A stretch of DNA of 7,100 nucleotides from Prevotellaceae bacterium (GCA_031279735.1 JAITHX010000257.1:1-7100); one strand, 5' to 3'. Numbered from the stretch's first letter, positions 1-6,239 are shown. Notes: a model not told the origin generated them from the sequence alone. Made by a program: numbers and translations.

Positions 1-27
1 TCAAATTAAAACCGGTCACGATAAGAC

Positions 28-62
28 GAGCCGAATGAAGGGAGACTTTCACGTTCGGTTCT
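28..62 (+). ncRNA. Group II intron domain V (catalytic hairpin)
   Basis: The lower helix pairs 28-35 with 54-61 and contains the AGC catalytic triad at 29-31. A two-base bulge (C52, G53) interrupts the 3' strand. The upper helix pairs 36-41 with 46-51 and is capped by a GAGA (GNRA) tetraloop at 42-45. These are the defining parts of domain V, which binds the two catalytic metal ions. All key positions are intact, so this piece does not look decayed. Confidence 0.88.
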
Positions 63-64
63 GT

Positions 65-98
65 GGGAGGTTTGGGGTGAAATTCCCCTTACCTACCC
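65..98 (+). ncRNA. Group II intron domain VI with branch-point A
   Basis: GGG at 65-67 pairs with CCC at 96-98, AGGT at 68-71 pairs with ACCT at 91-94, and A95 is left bulged between the two helices as the likely lariat branch point. GGGG at 74-77 pairs with CCCC at 85-88 above a small T/T internal loop. The predicted 3' splice site is after 103. Confidence 0.8.
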
Positions 99-105
99 GG
101 CATTT

Positions 106-167
106 ATAATTCATAATTCATAACGCCCGCAGGCAATTCATAATTTATAATTCATAATTCATAATTA
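106..167. repeat. Heptamer tandem repeat (ATAATTC) in two blocks
   Basis: The unit ATAATTC repeats with an exact 7-bp period at 106-122 (about 2.4 copies) and 135-167 (about 4.7 copies, two of them with one change). The blocks are split by a short GC-rich insert (124-134) able to form only a 3-bp GCC/GGC stem. The last copy overlaps the stop codon of the skp-like gene (165-167). Both blocks have the same orientation, so no long hairpin forms and this is not a classical terminator. Confidence 0.85.
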
Positions 168-836
168 TTTTTTTGCGGCTTTGGTAGCGATATATTCCTG
201 ATTCAATCCTTTGAGTATTTCGGCGGTGATGTCCATCGATCTGTTGCCCGACAGCACTACGGCACCGTTCAGTATAAGCGAGTAGTTTTTGTCGGCGTTG
301 TATCTGTCCACGTACTTTTGGATGGCGTCGTTTATGGATCTGTTCATAACGGCTTCTTCTTCCATCAGTTCTTCTCTCAGTTTCGGGGCGGTTACTTCCA
401 TCAGTTCCTTTTGCCTCATTTGCAGTTGTCGTCCCTGTTCTTCCTGCTGGGAGTGGGTCAGGAGCATTTTTTCCGCTTTTTCGTTGAAAGCGGTCATATC
501 TTTTTGCCAGGCTTTGACTTTGGCGTCAAATTCGGCATCGAGTTTCTTTGCTTTTTTCTCCAGTTCGGCTCTTAAATCGTGATACATGTCGTAGTTCTGG
601 ATCACGGAATCGACTCTGATGTAGGCTATGTCGGTAATCCGGGTTTTTTCCTGCGGCGATGCGGCTGAGGTGTTGTTGTTGTTGTTGTTGTCGCTCGCCG
701 GCGTGTTGTTTGCTGTGGTGTTGGCGCCGGAATTGCAGGCGGCAACCATAACGAATGCCGCGAGTATAAAGCCGGCACCGATTTTTTTCATCAGAAAATA
801 TTTCATGCTTGTGTAATAAAACTGTTTATAATTCAT
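165..836 (-). CDS. OmpH/Skp family periplasmic chaperone-like lipoprotein
   Basis: Skp/OmpH proteins are trimeric, tentacle-like chaperones that hold unfolded outer-membrane proteins in the periplasm. From the first Met of the frame it is 223 residues; the better start is Met11 (804-806) or Met16 (789-791), giving 213 or 208 residues, because KK plus a hydrophobic stretch and the lipobox VAAC (residues 31-34) directly follow Met16. A low-complexity Asn/Thr/Ser/Ala linker (35-61) includes six Asn in a row. The OmpH start IAYIRVDSVIQNY is at 70-82, a charged Lys/Glu/Gln coiled coil at about 85-165, and the conserved end YSLILNG...DITAEILKGLN at 185-212. The lipobox predicts a lipid-anchored form rather than soluble Skp. 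It lies 56 bp downstream of frr on the same strand, possibly with its own promoter in that gap. Family call is firm; client proteins are unknown. Confidence 0.88.
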   Translation of the reverse strand: MNYKQFYYTSMKYFLMKKIGAGFILAAFVMVAACNSGANTTANNTPASDNNNNNNTSAASPQEKTRITDIAYIRVDSVIQNYDMYHDLRAELEKKAKKLDAEFDAKVKAWQKDMTAFNEKAEKMLLTHSQQEEQGRQLQMRQKELMEVTAPKLREELMEEEAVMNRSINDAIQKYVDRYNADKNYSLILNGAVVLSGNRSMDITAEILKGLNQEYIATKAAKK

Positions 837-874
837 TAAAATACAAATAACTTATCCGTTTTTTTTTCGTCGGG

Positions 875-882
875 CAAAATTA
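875..882 (-). promoter_or_regulatory. Candidate Bacteroidota -7 box for the skp-like gene
   Basis: On the minus strand this reads TAATTTTG, an exact TAnnTTTG match, in the 56-bp gap after frr. The nearest upstream TTTG (894-897) is only 11 bp away, too close for a standard -33 element, so read-through from pyrH-frr remains possible. Confidence 0.4.
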
Positions 883-892
883 ACGATAATTC

Positions 893-1459
893 TCAAACCG
901 CTAAAATTTCCTTTTCTTTTTTTTCGAGGAGGGTGTCTATTTTTTTATTGTAGTTATCAATGAGTTTTTGAATCTCCGCTTCGGCGTCTTTCGCTGCGTC
1001 TTCGGGCAGTCCGTCCTTCTGGAGCTTTCGGATGACGTCCATTGCTTCCTTGCGCGAGGTTCTGAGACTGATTCTGGCGTTTTCGCCTTCGTGTCGGGCT
1101 TGCTTTACGAGTTCTTTGCGCCGTTCTTCGGTGAGGGGCGGGATGTTGATGCGTATCGTTTCGCCGTTGTTCTGAGGCGTGAAACCCAGATTTGCCTGCA
1201 TGATTGCTTTTTCGACCGAATGAATCATGCTCTTTTCCCATGGCTGGAGCAGGATGGTTCTGGCGTCGGGCGAGGTGATGCTGGCGATTTGGGGCAGCGG
1301 CGCGGGATTCCCGTAGTATTCTACCATTACCTGATTGAACAGCGCCGGACTGGCTTTGCCGGCGCGGATACCCGACAATGTGGTTTCCAGATGATCGATA
1401 GCCTTGCGGTTTTTCTTTTCTGCGGAATTGATAACTTCCTTTGCTTTACTTGCGTCCAT
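893..1459 (-). CDS. frr: Ribosome recycling factor
   Basis: RRF works with EF-G in the cytoplasm to split the post-termination 70S ribosome so that subunits can be reused. At 188 residues it has the normal family length (about 185). Domain I is the three-helix bundle made of residues 1-30 and 105-188; domain II is the small beta domain between them. Visible family signatures are SGIRAGKASPALF (29-41), YYGNPAPLPQIASI (48-61), the TPQNNGETIRINIPPLTEERRKELV stretch beginning at 94, and ENARISLRTSRKEAMD (126-141), the positively charged helix that contacts 23S rRNA. It follows pyrH on the same strand after 46 bp with no promoter-like box in the gap, so pyrH-frr is most likely one transcript, the usual bacterial arrangement. 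Nothing looks broken. Confidence 0.97.
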   Translation of the reverse strand: MDASKAKEVINSAEKKNRKAIDHLETTLSGIRAGKASPALFNQVMVEYYGNPAPLPQIASITSPDARTILLQPWEKSMIHSVEKAIMQANLGFTPQNNGETIRINIPPLTEERRKELVKQARHEGENARISLRTSRKEAMDVIRKLQKDGLPEDAAKDAEAEIQKLIDNYNKKIDTLLEKKEKEILAV

Positions 1460-1505
1460 AGTGCGAATATTTTATGATTGTTTATATATGCGTATGATTT
1501 TCATT

Positions 1506-2213
1506 TCATTCGATTACGGAGCCGACCGGTTCGCCCGACACTGCTTTCAGCAGATTGCCCCTAACGTTCATGTCGAACACGAGTATGGGCAACCGGTTTT
1601 CCATGCAGAGGGCAAACGCCGTAAGGTCCATTATCTTCAGCCCTTTTCCGTATGCCTCTTCGAAGGTCAGGCGTTCGTATTTCACTGCTGCGGGGTCTTT
1701 TTCGGGGTCGGCTGTATATACTCCGTCAACGCGGGTGCCTTTGAGGAGAATGTCGGCTTTCAGTTCCAGTCCGCGCAGCGCGGCTGCCGAATCGGTAGTG
1801 AAAAAGGGGTTTCCGGTACCTCCGGCGATTATCGCCACATAGCCTTTTTCCATGTATGCCATTGCTTTTGCCGCCGAATAAAATTCGCCCGCCGGTTCCA
1901 TCCGTATCGAGGTCAGCACTGCGGCTTTCGTTCCCGCGTTTTCGAGCGCCGAACGGAGGGCAAGACTGTTGATAACTGTGGCAAGCATGCCCATGGTGTC
2001 GCCTTCGACTCTGTCGAATCCTTTTCCCGCGCCGCTCAGCCCTCTGAATATATTTCCGCCGCCGATGACTACGGCAACCTGTGTTCCTGCGGCGGTTACC
2101 GAAGCTATTGCGGCGGAATACTCCGCTGCCGCTTCGGGCGATATGCCGAACCCTTTGTTTCCCGCGAGTGATTCTCCGCTCAGTTTTAACAGTATTCTCC
2201 GATATTTGATCAT
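1506..2213 (-). CDS. pyrH: UMP kinase
   Basis: This cytoplasmic hexameric kinase makes UDP from UMP and ATP, the step after de novo UMP synthesis. It is 235 residues, the normal bacterial length, of the amino-acid-kinase fold rather than the eukaryote-type NMP kinase. Motifs in order: KLSGESL (10-16, phosphate binding), VIGGGNIFRG (49-58), GD at 71-72 in the UMP site, GTGNPFFTTDSAA (132-144, gating the uracil nucleotide), and KGTRVDGVYTADPEKDP (158-174, ATP/Mg contacts). It heads the pyrH-frr pair. A Bacteroidota -7 box (2249-2256) lies 35 bp upstream of the start. The divergent neighbour is the exonuclease III gene. The start codon at 2211-2213 is supported by the canonical MIKYRRILLKLSGE beginning. 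Confidence 0.97.
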   Translation of the reverse strand: MIKYRRILLKLSGESLAGNKGFGISPEAAAEYSAAIASVTAAGTQVAVVIGGGNIFRGLSGAGKGFDRVEGDTMGMLATVINSLALRSALENAGTKAAVLTSIRMEPAGEFYSAAKAMAYMEKGYVAIIAGGTGNPFFTTDSAAALRGLELKADILLKGTRVDGVYTADPEKDPAAVKYERLTFEEAYGKGLKIMDLTAFALCMENRLPILVFDMNVRGNLLKAVSGEPVGSVIE

Positions 2214-2248
2214 AACATTTCGATTCCTTGTCGTTGTAAAATACGTTG

Positions 2249-2256
2249 CAAAATTA
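2249..2256 (-). promoter_or_regulatory. Candidate -7 box of the pyrH-frr promoter
   Basis: Minus-strand TAATTTTG matches TAnnTTTG, followed by GCAAC. The nearest clear TTG upstream (complement of 2284-2286) is 27 bp away, longer than the usual 19-21, so the -33 part is weak or lies elsewhere. Confidence 0.5.
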
Positions 2257-2328
2257 ATAGATTTTCTTCACGTGCGGTATTTTCAATTCTATTTTTTTTG
2301 CCTCTGTCGGAAAAGTTCAAAAAATACC

Positions 2329-2336
2329 TACTTTTG
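2329..2336 (+). promoter_or_regulatory. Candidate -7 box of the exonuclease III gene
   Basis: TACTTTTG matches TAnnTTTG exactly, 29 bp before the ATG at 2366. TGTCGG at 2305-2310 is at the right distance for a -33 element but is a poor match to TTTG. The box is on the opposite strand to the pyrH box, 72 bp away, so the 152-bp gap looks like a divergent promoter region. Confidence 0.5.
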
Positions 2337-2365
2337 CGACCCGTATATAAATGTATTTTTAGGTT

Positions 2366-3136
2366 ATGAAATTTGTTTCTTTAAATCTGAACGGGATACG
2401 CGCCGCAGCCGGAAAAGGCTTGACGGAATGGATAGAAGCCGAGAATCCCGACACAATTTGCTTTCAGGAAATCAAGGCTGTGCCGGAACAGATCGACACC
2501 GCCGCCTTTGAAAATCTCGGCTACAGCTGTTTCTGGTATCCCGCCGCCAAGAAGGGCTACAGCGGCACTGCGATTCTCTCCCGCGTTCAGCCCGAATTTG
2601 TTTCCAAGGGAATGGGCGTCGATCTGTTCGACGCCGAAGGCAGGCTCATTCGCGCCGACTTTGCCGACTTCACTCTCGTCAACGCCTATTTCCCTTCCGG
2701 TTCGTCGGGCGATCTGCGGCAGTCGGTCAAAATGGAGTTCCTCGACAGCATCGTTCTCTACCTCGACAAACTGAAACAGGACAGACCCCACATCATCCTC
2801 ACCGGCGACTTCAACATCTGTCACAAGCCTATCGACATCAATTTCCCCGAAAAGCACGTAAAGATGTCGGGCTTTCTGCCCGAAGAGCGCGAATGGTTCG
2901 ACCGGTTCGTCGCCTCCGGATGGGTCGATACGTTCAGGGTGTTCTGTTCCGAACCCGAACAATATTCGTGGTGGAGCTATCGCGGAGGCGCGAGAAGCAA
3001 GAATCTGGGCTGGAGAATAGACTATTTTATGGTCACCGAAAGTCTGCGCAACAGACTTGCCGGCGCAGGCATCCGAAATAAGGTTGTAATGTCCGATCAT
3101 TGTCCGGTTGTTATGGAATTAGTGGTTAGTGGTTAG
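2366..3136 (+). CDS. Exodeoxyribonuclease III / AP endonuclease (ExoIII family)
   Basis: Xth/ExoA-type enzymes cut DNA 5' of abasic sites and remove 3' blocking groups in base excision repair; they need Mg2+. The 256-residue length is normal for the family. Visible catalytic motifs: LNLNGIRAA (6-14, including Asn7), CFQEIKA (32-38, metal ligand Glu35), VNAYFPSG (105-112, Tyr108), LTGDFNICHKPIDI from 145 (Asp148, Asn150), GWRIDYFMVT (215-224), and the final SDHCPV (243-248, Asp244-His245 pair). All expected residues are present, so it should be active. The last residues (LVVSG) and the stop TAG are encoded by the TTAGTGG heptamer repeat that follows, so the natural end was probably near Glu251. 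Called exoA or xth in relatives; which name applies cannot be settled here. Confidence 0.95.
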   Translation: MKFVSLNLNGIRAAAGKGLTEWIEAENPDTICFQEIKAVPEQIDTAAFENLGYSCFWYPAAKKGYSGTAILSRVQPEFVSKGMGVDLFDAEGRLIRADFADFTLVNAYFPSGSSGDLRQSVKMEFLDSIVLYLDKLKQDRPHIILTGDFNICHKPIDINFPEKHVKMSGFLPEEREWFDRFVASGWVDTFRVFCSEPEQYSWWSYRGGARSKNLGWRIDYFMVTESLRNRLAGAGIRNKVVMSDHCPVVMELVVSG

Positions 3137-3228
3137 TGGTTAGTGGTTAGTGCCTGTCGGACGGGTGGAGTGAGACGGAGTTACCGAGCCGACAGGCACT
3201 AACCACTAACCACTAACCACTAATCACT
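3121..3228. repeat. 40-bp near-perfect inverted repeat built from TTAGTGG heptamers
   Basis: The left arm (3121-3160) and right arm (3189-3228) pair over 40 bp with one exception, G3125 against T3224, which would be a G-U wobble in RNA. The outer part of each arm is a tandem heptamer (TTAGTGG, 4.9 copies from 3119 on the left). The inner part is GCCTGTCGG/CCGACAGGC. The loop is 28 nt (3161-3188). It fills the gap between the convergent exonuclease III gene and proC and contains both stop codons. It may act as a bidirectional transcription terminator or mRNA end protector, but no T-run follows either arm, so it is not a standard intrinsic terminator. Confidence 0.95.
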
Positions 3229-4015
3229 TCGTAGCCATAAGTCCTGCGACGACAGACTGCGAAAATCCGCCGCGTTCCATCGCTTCGAGTCCTTTGAGCG
3301 TTATTCCGCCCGGCGTTGTGACTTTCGCTATTTCCGCATCCGGGAATTTCCCGCCGGCTTCGAGCAGACTTGTTGCGCCTTCAACGGTTTTTCTCACTAT
3401 TTCGAGCGCTCTTGCGGCGTCGATACCCAGCGCCTCGCCGCCCCGCACCGCCGCCTCGACATAGCGCAGGGCGTATGCTATGCCCGACGACGCCAGAGCA
3501 GTGCAGGCGGTCATTTCGCTCTCGTCTATGTCGAACACCGCGCCGAGCGCTCCGAAGAGTTCGCGTACCTGCTCCGCATGTTTCGCCGAAGCGTTGCGGC
3601 TGGCAACGAACGTCACGCTTTTGCCCGTAGCTATCGCCGTGTTGGGTATCACGCGGAACAGTCCTGCCGTCGTCTGTCGTCCGTCCGAAAAAAACTCTTC
3701 GAGTCGGGCGAAGGCGACGCCAGCCGCAATGGAGACTATCGCCTGGCGGCTGCCGTCTATGAACGGGGCTATTTCTCTCCCCACCTGTTCCACTGTCCAT
3801 GGTTTGACGGCAACAATAATCAAGTCCGCCCCCGCGACAGCATCCGCATTGACCGCACAGTACTTCACCTTCACGCCTTCGCGGGCAAGCCGTTCGGCCA
3901 GTTGCGGCGAAGGATCCGACACCGTCACGTTCGCCGCCTCTACCGCCGAGCGTTTAATCGCGCCTTCAACTATCGCGCCTCCCATGTTTCCTGCTCCTAT
4001 AACTGTAATCTTCAT
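3224..4015 (-). CDS. proC: Pyrroline-5-carboxylate reductase
   Basis: ProC reduces 1-pyrroline-5-carboxylate to proline with NAD(P)H, the last step of proline synthesis, in the cytoplasm. It is 263 residues, the usual length. The Rossmann dinucleotide motif IGAGNMGGAI is at 6-15, VAVKP at 68-72, FRVIPNTAIATG at 120-131 (where many families have RxMPNTP), ALASSGIAYALRYVEA at 173-188 (the helix that usually reads SGSGPAY), and the highly conserved VTTPGGITLKGLEAM at 232-246. The changes in the second and fourth motifs look like a lineage variant, not decay. The start ATG (4013-4015) follows the upstream LtaS-like gene by 35 bp with no promoter box, so it is probably its second cistron. The TGA stop lies inside the repeat arm that ends the gene. 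Confidence 0.95.
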   Translation of the reverse strand: MKITVIGAGNMGGAIVEGAIKRSAVEAANVTVSDPSPQLAERLAREGVKVKYCAVNADAVAGADLIIVAVKPWTVEQVGREIAPFIDGSRQAIVSIAAGVAFARLEEFFSDGRQTTAGLFRVIPNTAIATGKSVTFVASRNASAKHAEQVRELFGALGAVFDIDESEMTACTALASSGIAYALRYVEAAVRGGEALGIDAARALEIVRKTVEGATSLLEAGGKFPDAEIAKVTTPGGITLKGLEAMERGGFSQSVVAGLMATK

Positions 4016-4050
4016 TTCTTTGCTTTTATTTTATGTTTGTCGATTTATAG

Positions 4051-6009
4051 CTACTTTACAACAAGTTCATTGTCTATTAGCCTATTGTTATAGGTTTGCA
4101 TGAACGCTTTGCCGAGCGAATCGAGACGGGCGGCAACTTCGGGCAGATAGTCGCGCAGGTTGCGGGTCAGCAAGGGGTCGGAGTCGTAGTTGTAGAGGGC
4201 TTCGGGTTTGTTGTCGAGGATGCGAAGAACGTATTCGTTGCGTACGACTTGGATGAATCCGTTCATCGAGTTGACCGCAAAGCAGTCGCGTTCGGCGGCG
4301 AACGGGTCGGAGCCGAAGGCGAAATAGGGTTTGCCGTAGTTCAGCTGTCCGAGCACGAGAGGCATGATGTCGGTTTGTTTGACGACTTTGTCTGTTTCTC
4401 TGCCTTTCAGGTTGCCCGAAGGGTCGAAGACGATTATCGGCACGGCGAAGCATCCGACTTCGGTTTTGCTTGTCGGAAAGCTCAGCTGGTTGGTGTGGTC
4501 GGCGGTTATCACGAACAGGGTGTTGGCGTATGCCGGCGTTTTCGAGATAGCGGCGAAAAAGCGACGCAGCGCCATGTCGGTGTATCCGATGCACTGATGT
4601 ATGGGTTCTGTTCCGGCGGGGAATCTGCCCGTGTATCGTTCCGGCACTTTGAACGGATGATGCGAGGAGAGGGTGAAAACCGATGCGAACCAGGGCTGGC
4701 TTTTTCCGTTCAGCGTTCGGGCGGCGAATTGCAGGAACTCTTCGTCCCAGATACCCCAATGTCCGTCGGAATCCGCACTGTTGCCGTATTCGTTCATTCC
4801 GTAGTAGTGCGCGAATCCGGCGGATTGGGCGAAGGCGTCGAAGCCCATGGATCCGTTGGGCGCTCCGTGAAAGAACGAGCAGTCGTAGCCTTCGTCCTTC
4901 AGCAGGGCAGCGAGTCCGCGAATTTCGTTGTTCGAGTATTGCGAGAGGACGTATGGTTCGTAGAGCGAGGGGATGGAGGCGAGAATCGAGGGCATAGCGT
5001 CGATGGACTTCATTCCGTTGCTGAACGAGCGGTCGAAGACAAAGCTTTCGGCAACCAGCGAATCGAGAAAGGGAGTATAGCCGCGATAGCCGGTTTTGCC
5101 CGATTCGGAGTTGAGCGAGCCGACAAATTCCTTGCTCAGGCTTTCGACTATGATGATCATCACGTTGCGGGGCGTAAACTTCCGGTTTTCCTTCGCCGGA
5201 CGATGGACGGGCGAATAGAGCCTTTCCGCCGTTTGGGGGTCGAACAGGCTGAGACGGGGATAGTGGCGGCGTCCGATGGTGCGATAAATCGAAAAGGGAG
5301 TGTTGAGCACCAGTCCCGCCTCGACGGGCTTGGTGATGTATGCTCCGGCGTTGCTTATGGTTATGGGGCGGGTGGTTCCGGTAAAGCCGCCGCGAACGCC
5401 GGCTACGAACAGCCCGACATAAACCGCGAACAGAAGGCTGCTGAGCGTGTAGTACATAGCGCTGCCGCGAATCAGCGGACGCCCGACCCTGAACATGTTG
5501 TGCATTTTCACGACCAGAGTTATCAGAAGGACGAATACGACGAGCAGCCACCAGTAGTCCTTGAGCAGTTGCAGCATCAGTGCGGTATTGCCTATGTCGG
5601 CGGCAAATTCGGCGAAAACCGCTGCGGTGGTGCGTCGAAAGGTAAATCGGTAATACACGATATCTATGCAGTTGAGAGCGATAGCTATTCCGTTGGTTGC
5701 GAAATAGAGCGCGGCAAGGATGCTCTGATATGTCCTCCGATGTCGAAACTTGAAGGGAATGATCTGGGCGAGGATGTAGAGAGCATTGGTGTATAGCGCG
5801 GCGGAAAGGTCGAACCGCAATCCTCCGCTCATTATTTTCAGGAACTTGTCGGTTGTCATGCCGCTGAACGTCGGAACGTTGAACGTAAAAAACAATACTC
5901 TGCACAAGGAGAAGACGAACATGATCGTCAGGAATCGCAGAAGCAAGGCTGCATGAATATTTATGTCCGGTTTTTTCCTTTTTCCTATTCTACCGTTTGA
6001 AACCCTCAT
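4051..6009 (-). CDS. LtaS-like membrane protein, alkaline phosphatase/sulfatase superfamily
   Basis: The protein has 652 residues, the size of LtaS/OpgB-type enzymes, which transfer phosphoglycerol or a similar head group outside the inner membrane. About five membrane segments are seen at roughly 20-42, 66-85, 94-116, 152-168 and 186-206, then a large periplasmic domain. Catalytic signatures: NVMIIIVESLSKEF (282-295, metal ligand Glu289), SNGMKSIDAMPSIL (330-343, likely nucleophile Ser335), TLSSHHPF (446-453) and FVITADHTN (499-507, Asp504-His505). The formylglycine motif C/S-x-P-x-R of true sulfatases is missing, so sulfate ester cleavage is unlikely. The substrate is unknown: lipoteichoic acid is not expected in a Gram-negative, and a phosphoglycerol or phosphoethanolamine transfer to a glycan or lipid is possible. 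A -7 box lies 25 bp upstream; proC follows at 35 bp. A Met at 6021 is in frame but followed by a stop, confirming this start. Confidence 0.88.
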   Translation of the reverse strand: MRVSNGRIGKRKKPDINIHAALLLRFLTIMFVFSLCRVLFFTFNVPTFSGMTTDKFLKIMSGGLRFDLSAALYTNALYILAQIIPFKFRHRRTYQSILAALYFATNGIAIALNCIDIVYYRFTFRRTTAAVFAEFAADIGNTALMLQLLKDYWWLLVVFVLLITLVVKMHNMFRVGRPLIRGSAMYYTLSSLLFAVYVGLFVAGVRGGFTGTTRPITISNAGAYITKPVEAGLVLNTPFSIYRTIGRRHYPRLSLFDPQTAERLYSPVHRPAKENRKFTPRNVMIIIVESLSKEFVGSLNSESGKTGYRGYTPFLDSLVAESFVFDRSFSNGMKSIDAMPSILASIPSLYEPYVLSQYSNNEIRGLAALLKDEGYDCSFFHGAPNGSMGFDAFAQSAGFAHYYGMNEYGNSADSDGHWGIWDEEFLQFAARTLNGKSQPWFASVFTLSSHHPFKVPERYTGRFPAGTEPIHQCIGYTDMALRRFFAAISKTPAYANTLFVITADHTNQLSFPTSKTEVGCFAVPIIVFDPSGNLKGRETDKVVKQTDIMPLVLGQLNYGKPYFAFGSDPFAAERDCFAVNSMNGFIQVVRNEYVLRILDNKPEALYNYDSDPLLTRNLRDYLPEVAARLDSLGKAFMQTYNNRLIDNELVVK

Positions 6010-6033
6010 TTAATATTTCATTAAAAACAGGTG

Positions 6034-6041
6034 CAAAGTTA
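6034..6041 (-). promoter_or_regulatory. Candidate -7 box of the LtaS-like gene and proC
   Basis: Minus-strand TAACTTTG followed by CACC matches TAnnTTTG and lies 25 bp upstream of the start at 6009. A TTTG is found upstream (complement of 6054-6057), but the 12-bp spacing is shorter than usual. Confidence 0.5.
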
Positions 6042-6118
6042 TAACTTTTTATTCAAATTCTTTATCCGAATATCCAAATTCCGTACCGCAGAACGAAAAA
6101 ACAGCGCCGTTCCCGCCG

Positions 6119-6162
6119 GGGATGCGGAATAAATAACTTAGGGATGCGTTAGAAATAACTTA
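6119..6162. repeat. 22-bp direct tandem repeat, two copies
   Basis: Copies at 6119-6140 and 6141-6162 begin GGGATGCG and end AAATAACTTA; they differ at three of 22 positions. They lie in the gap between the LtaS-like and holin-like genes, with no reading frame explaining them. Confidence 0.8.
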
Positions 6163-6167
6163 GCACG

Positions 6168-6194
6168 CAGATGACACAGATGACACAGCTGACA
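6168..6194. repeat. 9-bp tandem repeat CAGATGACA, three copies
   Basis: Three adjacent copies, the third with C for A at its fourth base (CAGCTGACA). The array runs straight into the left arm of the hairpin at 6194. The 9-bp period makes an artificial Met-Thr-Gln repeat if translated on +. Confidence 0.85.
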
Positions 6195-6229
6195 CAGATT
6201 TGCGCGGATTCCAGTCCGCGCAAATCTGT
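6194..6229 (-). terminator. 15-bp perfect hairpin downstream of the holin-like gene
   Basis: ACAGATTTGCGCGGA (6194-6208) pairs perfectly with 6215-6229, leaving a 6-nt loop, and it starts 10 bp beyond the holin-like gene's stop. It could end that transcript, but no T-run follows on either strand, so the terminator role is inferred. An alternative 8-bp pairing is available: GCGGATTC (6204-6211) with GAATCCGC (6231-6238). Confidence 0.55.
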
Positions 6230-6239
6230 CGAATCCGCA

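Larger units (their letters stand above)
1..103 (+). mobile_element. Group II intron, 3' end (partial, runs off left edge)
   Basis: This is the 3' terminal part of a group II self-splicing intron. It shows a canonical domain V (28-62), a domain VI stem with a bulged A (65-98), and a 3' end in AT at 102-103, seven to eight nucleotides after the branch-point A as is usual. The intron-encoded reverse transcriptase/maturase would lie upstream, outside the window, so activity cannot be judged. The intron reads + and converges on the minus-strand skp-like gene, so it does not interrupt any gene seen here. The 3' exon starts directly with AT-rich heptamer repeats. The intron boundary is inferred from the fold; the 5' end is not seen. 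Confidence 0.85.

Noticed and set aside
124..134. Intrinsic terminator for the skp-like gene
   Set aside because: The GC-rich insert forms only a 3-bp stem (GCC/GGC) and no T-run follows it in the direction of transcription.
1404..2171. Open frame on + (255 codons) antisense to pyrH
   Set aside because: Fully covered by pyrH, which has all its catalytic motifs; Cys/Phe-rich antisense product with no domain.
2381..3100. Open frame on - (239 codons) antisense to the exonuclease III gene
   Set aside because: The sense frame carries every ExoIII catalytic motif; the antisense frame is a shadow.
3119..3228. CRISPR-like array
   Set aside because: The units are 7 bp with no spacers, and the right side is the reverse complement of the left; this is an inverted tandem repeat, not a CRISPR.
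4096..5796. Long open frame on + (566 codons) antisense to the LtaS-like gene
   Set aside because: It mirrors the codon use of the real gene, which has clear motifs and membrane segments; the antisense product has none.
4088..5905. Open frame on - (605 codons) in another frame of the LtaS-like gene
   Set aside because: Arg/His/Ser-rich translation typical of a shifted frame; no family motif.
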